Positions 6,236 through 8,357 of a stretch of 8,357 nt of DNA are shown piece after piece. The notes below the pieces were generated by a model. It searched no databases. It was not told the origin of the DNA and was given only the letters and a program-made list of their open reading frames with translations. The translations under genes were made by a program, and so were the position numbers. The DNA lies in NCBI GenBank assembly GCA_903851455.1, contig CAINOM010000514.1, positions 1 through 8,357 on the forward strand, in the 5' to 3' direction. The first letter of the stretch is position 1. Each line of letters begins with the position of its first letter. The DNA comes from an uncultured Bacteroidota bacterium. Lineage in GTDB: Bacteria; Bacteroidota; Bacteroidia; Chitinophagales; Chitinophagaceae.

Positions 6236-7174
6236 ATGGGACAGGCAATAAGAGAAAGCCCGCTTCAGGGGATTGGTGGTAACTATATCGTTTTGCAATG
6301 CTATGGAAATAAAGGTATTTTCCACGAGTGTGCTTTTGCGCTATTGTCCCTAAGCCGCCTGTACCAGGCGGGGCAACTACCTGTTTCGGAGATATGGATA
6401 TATACCGACGACCCTACGTGGTTCGCATCTTTTAAAGATTGTTCCTTGCCGCTGCGCTACCGGAAGCTTGACGAGGCTACCATAAATAAATGGAAGGGCG
6501 ATATCAACTTTGTGCACCGTGTAAAGATAGAGGTGCTGAAAGACCTGGTAAAAGACAAAGTCGGCAACATACTCTACCTGGACTGTGACGTAGTATTTAC
6601 AACACCAATAGAAGAAGTGTTCAACAACATCGGCGCCAGTCAGCTATACATGCATGTGAGGGAAGGAAAAGTGAGTGAGCGCAACAACAGCATTTTTGCA
6701 AAACTCGATACTTACCTAAGGAAGAACGTACCACTGAAAATAAACGGGACACCTATCCATGATGTAGCGATGTGGAACGCCGGGGTATTGGGGTTCAACA
6801 CAAAACACGCGCACATACTTGACGAGGTACTGACCTTCACCGACAATGAATATCCACGTTTCCCGAAGCATGTGATAGAGCAGTTCGCGTTCTCGGTTTA
6901 TTTTCAGCAGGCCGGCAATGTAAAACAAGCAGCGTCCTACCTTATCCATTATTGGAATCTCAAAGAAGTGCGCCCGCTGCTGGCCTCTTTTTTTGAACAC
7001 TTCAAAAACAAAACCTGGAGCGAGCTGGTGCACTATAGCCAACTCATCCAAATGCCGGTGCTGATGCAGGAAAAAGGAAATTTTTACAGCAACAGAAATG
7101 TATGGAAAAACATATCTGGCGAAAAATGGGTGCCTTCAAAACCGGATTGGGCAGAGCTCGTGAAGCAATTATGA
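6236..7174 (+). CDS. GT8-like glycosyltransferase (GT-A fold)
   Basis: A 312-residue putative nucleotide-sugar-dependent glycosyltransferase, cytosolic and without membrane segments. It opens with a beta strand, NYIVLQCYGNKG (16-27), and an early helix (ECAFALLSLSRLYQ), followed by EIWIYTDDP. The metal-binding DxD is D116-C117-D118 in ILYLDCDVVFTTPIEEVF. The segment MWNAGVLGFN (179-188) matches the acceptor/donor loop seen in GT8-type enzymes. The C-terminal part (about 240-312) is less distinctive. Sugar donor and acceptor cannot be told from sequence. No other polysaccharide or lipopolysaccharide genes are adjacent, so its pathway is open. The ATG at 6236 lacks a clear ribosome site; the first recognisable strand starts at residue 16, so the start is plausible. 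A weak TTTATTTG (6214-6221) may be its -7 element. Confidence 0.75.
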   Translation: MGQAIRESPLQGIGGNYIVLQCYGNKGIFHECAFALLSLSRLYQAGQLPVSEIWIYTDDPTWFASFKDCSLPLRYRKLDEATINKWKGDINFVHRVKIEVLKDLVKDKVGNILYLDCDVVFTTPIEEVFNNIGASQLYMHVREGKVSERNNSIFAKLDTYLRKNVPLKINGTPIHDVAMWNAGVLGFNTKHAHILDEVLTFTDNEYPRFPKHVIEQFAFSVYFQQAGNVKQAASYLIHYWNLKEVRPLLASFFEHFKNKTWSELVHYSQLIQMPVLMQEKGNFYSNRNVWKNISGEKWVPSKPDWAELVKQL

Positions 7175-7221
7175 TTTACGGCATTAGAATTCAACTTGTT
7201 AGTAATACAGTCTCATAAATC

Positions 7222-8357
7222 TTATCTATTGAATATATCGTAATACTCTTTAAAAACGAAAATTCTGTTTCTTCTGTTTCCTGTGATCTCATGAAGTATG
7301 GTCGCCTTTGTAAAATCATCAATGAGTTTATATCCGGACACATTAGATAGCCCGGTAACCCGGGTAACATCTTCTATATAGACGACAGGCTGCATAAATA
7401 ATTGATCAAGCAGTATTTTTGCGACCTTAACCTTTTTGCCCATAGTATAAATACGGGATTCTTCCAGCTCCTTTTTTAAAGCCAATATTGCTTTCAGCCC
7501 ATTTATAGATGCTGTGGCTGTGGTTTCTACACCAACCAAAAAAAATTTCAGCCAATGTAACATATCGTTGTGTGTTCGCACCTTTGTGAGGTTATCATAA
7601 TACAGGGATTTGTTTTTTTCGAAAAAATCTGAGAGATATAAAACAGGTTTTCTCAATACATTTTGAGATACCAGATAAAGTGTAATCATAAGGCGGCCTA
7701 TACGGCCATTACCGTCCAAAAAAGGATGTATTGTTTCAAACTGATAATGAGCTATGGCTATTCGCAGAATGTGTGGCAAACCGCTTTCATCGTTGTGCAT
7801 AAGATTTTCCAGGTCTCCCATCAAAGTCTCTACTTCTTCGTAAAACGGCGGTATATAACCTGCGTCTTTTATTGATGCACCCCCTATCCAGTTCTGACTC
7901 CGTCTGAATTCTCCCGGCATTTTATGTTTTCCGCGAACCCCGTCTAATAATATACCATGCGCCTCCTTTAGCAACCTGGAGGAAAGAGGTAACTCATTTA
8001 ATTTATAGACAGCTTGATTCATCGCTTCTATATAATTGTTAACCTCTTTCCAGTCGTCCCTTAATTCAGGCTGCACGTCTTTTTCTTTTAACAGGGCTTC
8101 TTCCATATTGGTTTGAGTTCCCTCTATTTTACTTGAAACAGTTGCTTCCTTCACAACATGCATTCTAATAAAATGATCTATATTTGGGACTAACTCAGAA
8201 AAAGCATTTAATTCGCCTAAACGTAAAGTAGCAGTATCAATTAATTTTGTCAATTCCGCATCTTTCCAGCTATAAGTATGATTGACCTTTTCTGGAATAA
8301 ATGCGTAGTAATCAATTCCTTTCTGTTTCCGGCCTGCTTTAAATTGTTGTAAATCCA
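7222..8357 (-). CDS. Fic family protein, AMP-transferase type (5' end beyond right edge)
   Basis: Fic enzymes usually transfer AMP from ATP to a Ser, Thr or Tyr hydroxyl of target proteins. The catalytic motif HPFLDGNGRIGR (7693-7728) is complete, with the His base, the anion-binding GNG and both arginines. An inhibitory motif S-SKI-E-G (8119-8136), matching [ST]xxxE[GN], lies N-terminal to the Fic core, so the protein is probably self-inhibited (class II). A FRRSQNWIGG segment, part of the target-binding flap region, sits between them. The C-terminal 70 residues (VAKILLDQLF to the end) look like a winged helix. The frame stays open through 8254-8355, encoding YYAFIPEKVNHTYSW upstream of a TTG at 8253, so the true start is off the window; 377 residues are visible. 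The gene is convergent with the glycosyltransferase and visibly AT-richer than hutH. Confidence 0.93.
   Translation of the reverse strand, partial: DLQQFKAGRKQKGIDYYAFIPEKVNHTYSWKDAELTKLIDTATLRLGELNAFSELVPNIDHFIRMHVVKEATVSSKIEGTQTNMEEALLKEKDVQPELRDDWKEVNNYIEAMNQAVYKLNELPLSSRLLKEAHGILLDGVRGKHKMPGEFRRSQNWIGGASIKDAGYIPPFYEEVETLMGDLENLMHNDESGLPHILRIAIAHYQFETIHPFLDGNGRIGRLMITLYLVSQNVLRKPVLYLSDFFEKNKSLYYDNLTKVRTHNDMLHWLKFFLVGVETTATASINGLKAILALKKELEESRIYTMGKKVKVAKILLDQLFMQPVVYIEDVTRVTGLSNVSGYKLIDDFTKATILHEITGNRRNRIFVFKEYYDIFNR

Noticed and set aside
8251..8253. TTG at 8253 as the start of the Fic protein
   Set aside because: The frame continues upstream to the window edge without a stop and encodes a typical Fic N-terminal segment, so the real start is outside.

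Overview
The window looks like chromosomal DNA from a member of the Bacteroidota, possibly of the Chitinophagaceae/Sphingobacteriia type. The evidence is the protein style (a long membrane-anchored parvulin-type foldase, a WCxDS thioredoxin-like secreted protein, a MerR-type HTH protein with a charged N-terminal tail), TAnnTTTG-type -7 promoter elements ahead of at least two genes, and the lack of convincing Shine-Dalgarno sequences. The placement is inferred from the sequence alone.

Layout, left to right. (1) 1-520, minus strand: the N-terminal half of quinolinate synthase NadA, cut by the left edge. (2) 521-1162: a 642-bp gene-free, AT-rich region with a cluster of DnaA-box-like 9-mers (three exact TTATNCACA and four with one mismatch), an AT-rich tract, a G-run tract, TAA/TAG-type triplet repeats and a duplicated 16-mer. 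It lies between divergent genes. I interpret it as a candidate chromosomal replication origin (oriC), the most interesting element here. (3) 1163-3364, plus: a PpiD/SurA-like periplasmic peptidyl-prolyl isomerase/chaperone, ended by a strong intrinsic terminator. (4) 3488-4602, plus: a MerR-type DNA-binding protein followed 32 bp later by a secreted thioredoxin-fold protein with a CDDS active site. (5) 4696-6159, plus: histidine ammonia-lyase HutH with its own -7 element and a hairpin overlapping its stop codon. (6) 6236-7174, plus: a GT8-like GT-A-fold glycosyltransferase. (7) 7222-8357, minus: a Fic-family AMP-transferase with inhibitory motif and C-terminal winged helix, cut at its 5' end by the right edge.

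Apart from the possible merR-like/thioredoxin-like pair, the genes look like independent housekeeping or accessory units, not one pathway. NAD synthesis, envelope protein folding, regulation, histidine catabolism, glycosylation and Fic-type protein modification sit side by side. If the oriC reading is right, nadA and the rightward block 1163-7174 are all transcribed away from the origin, in the direction of fork movement. Only the visibly AT-richer fic gene runs against it.
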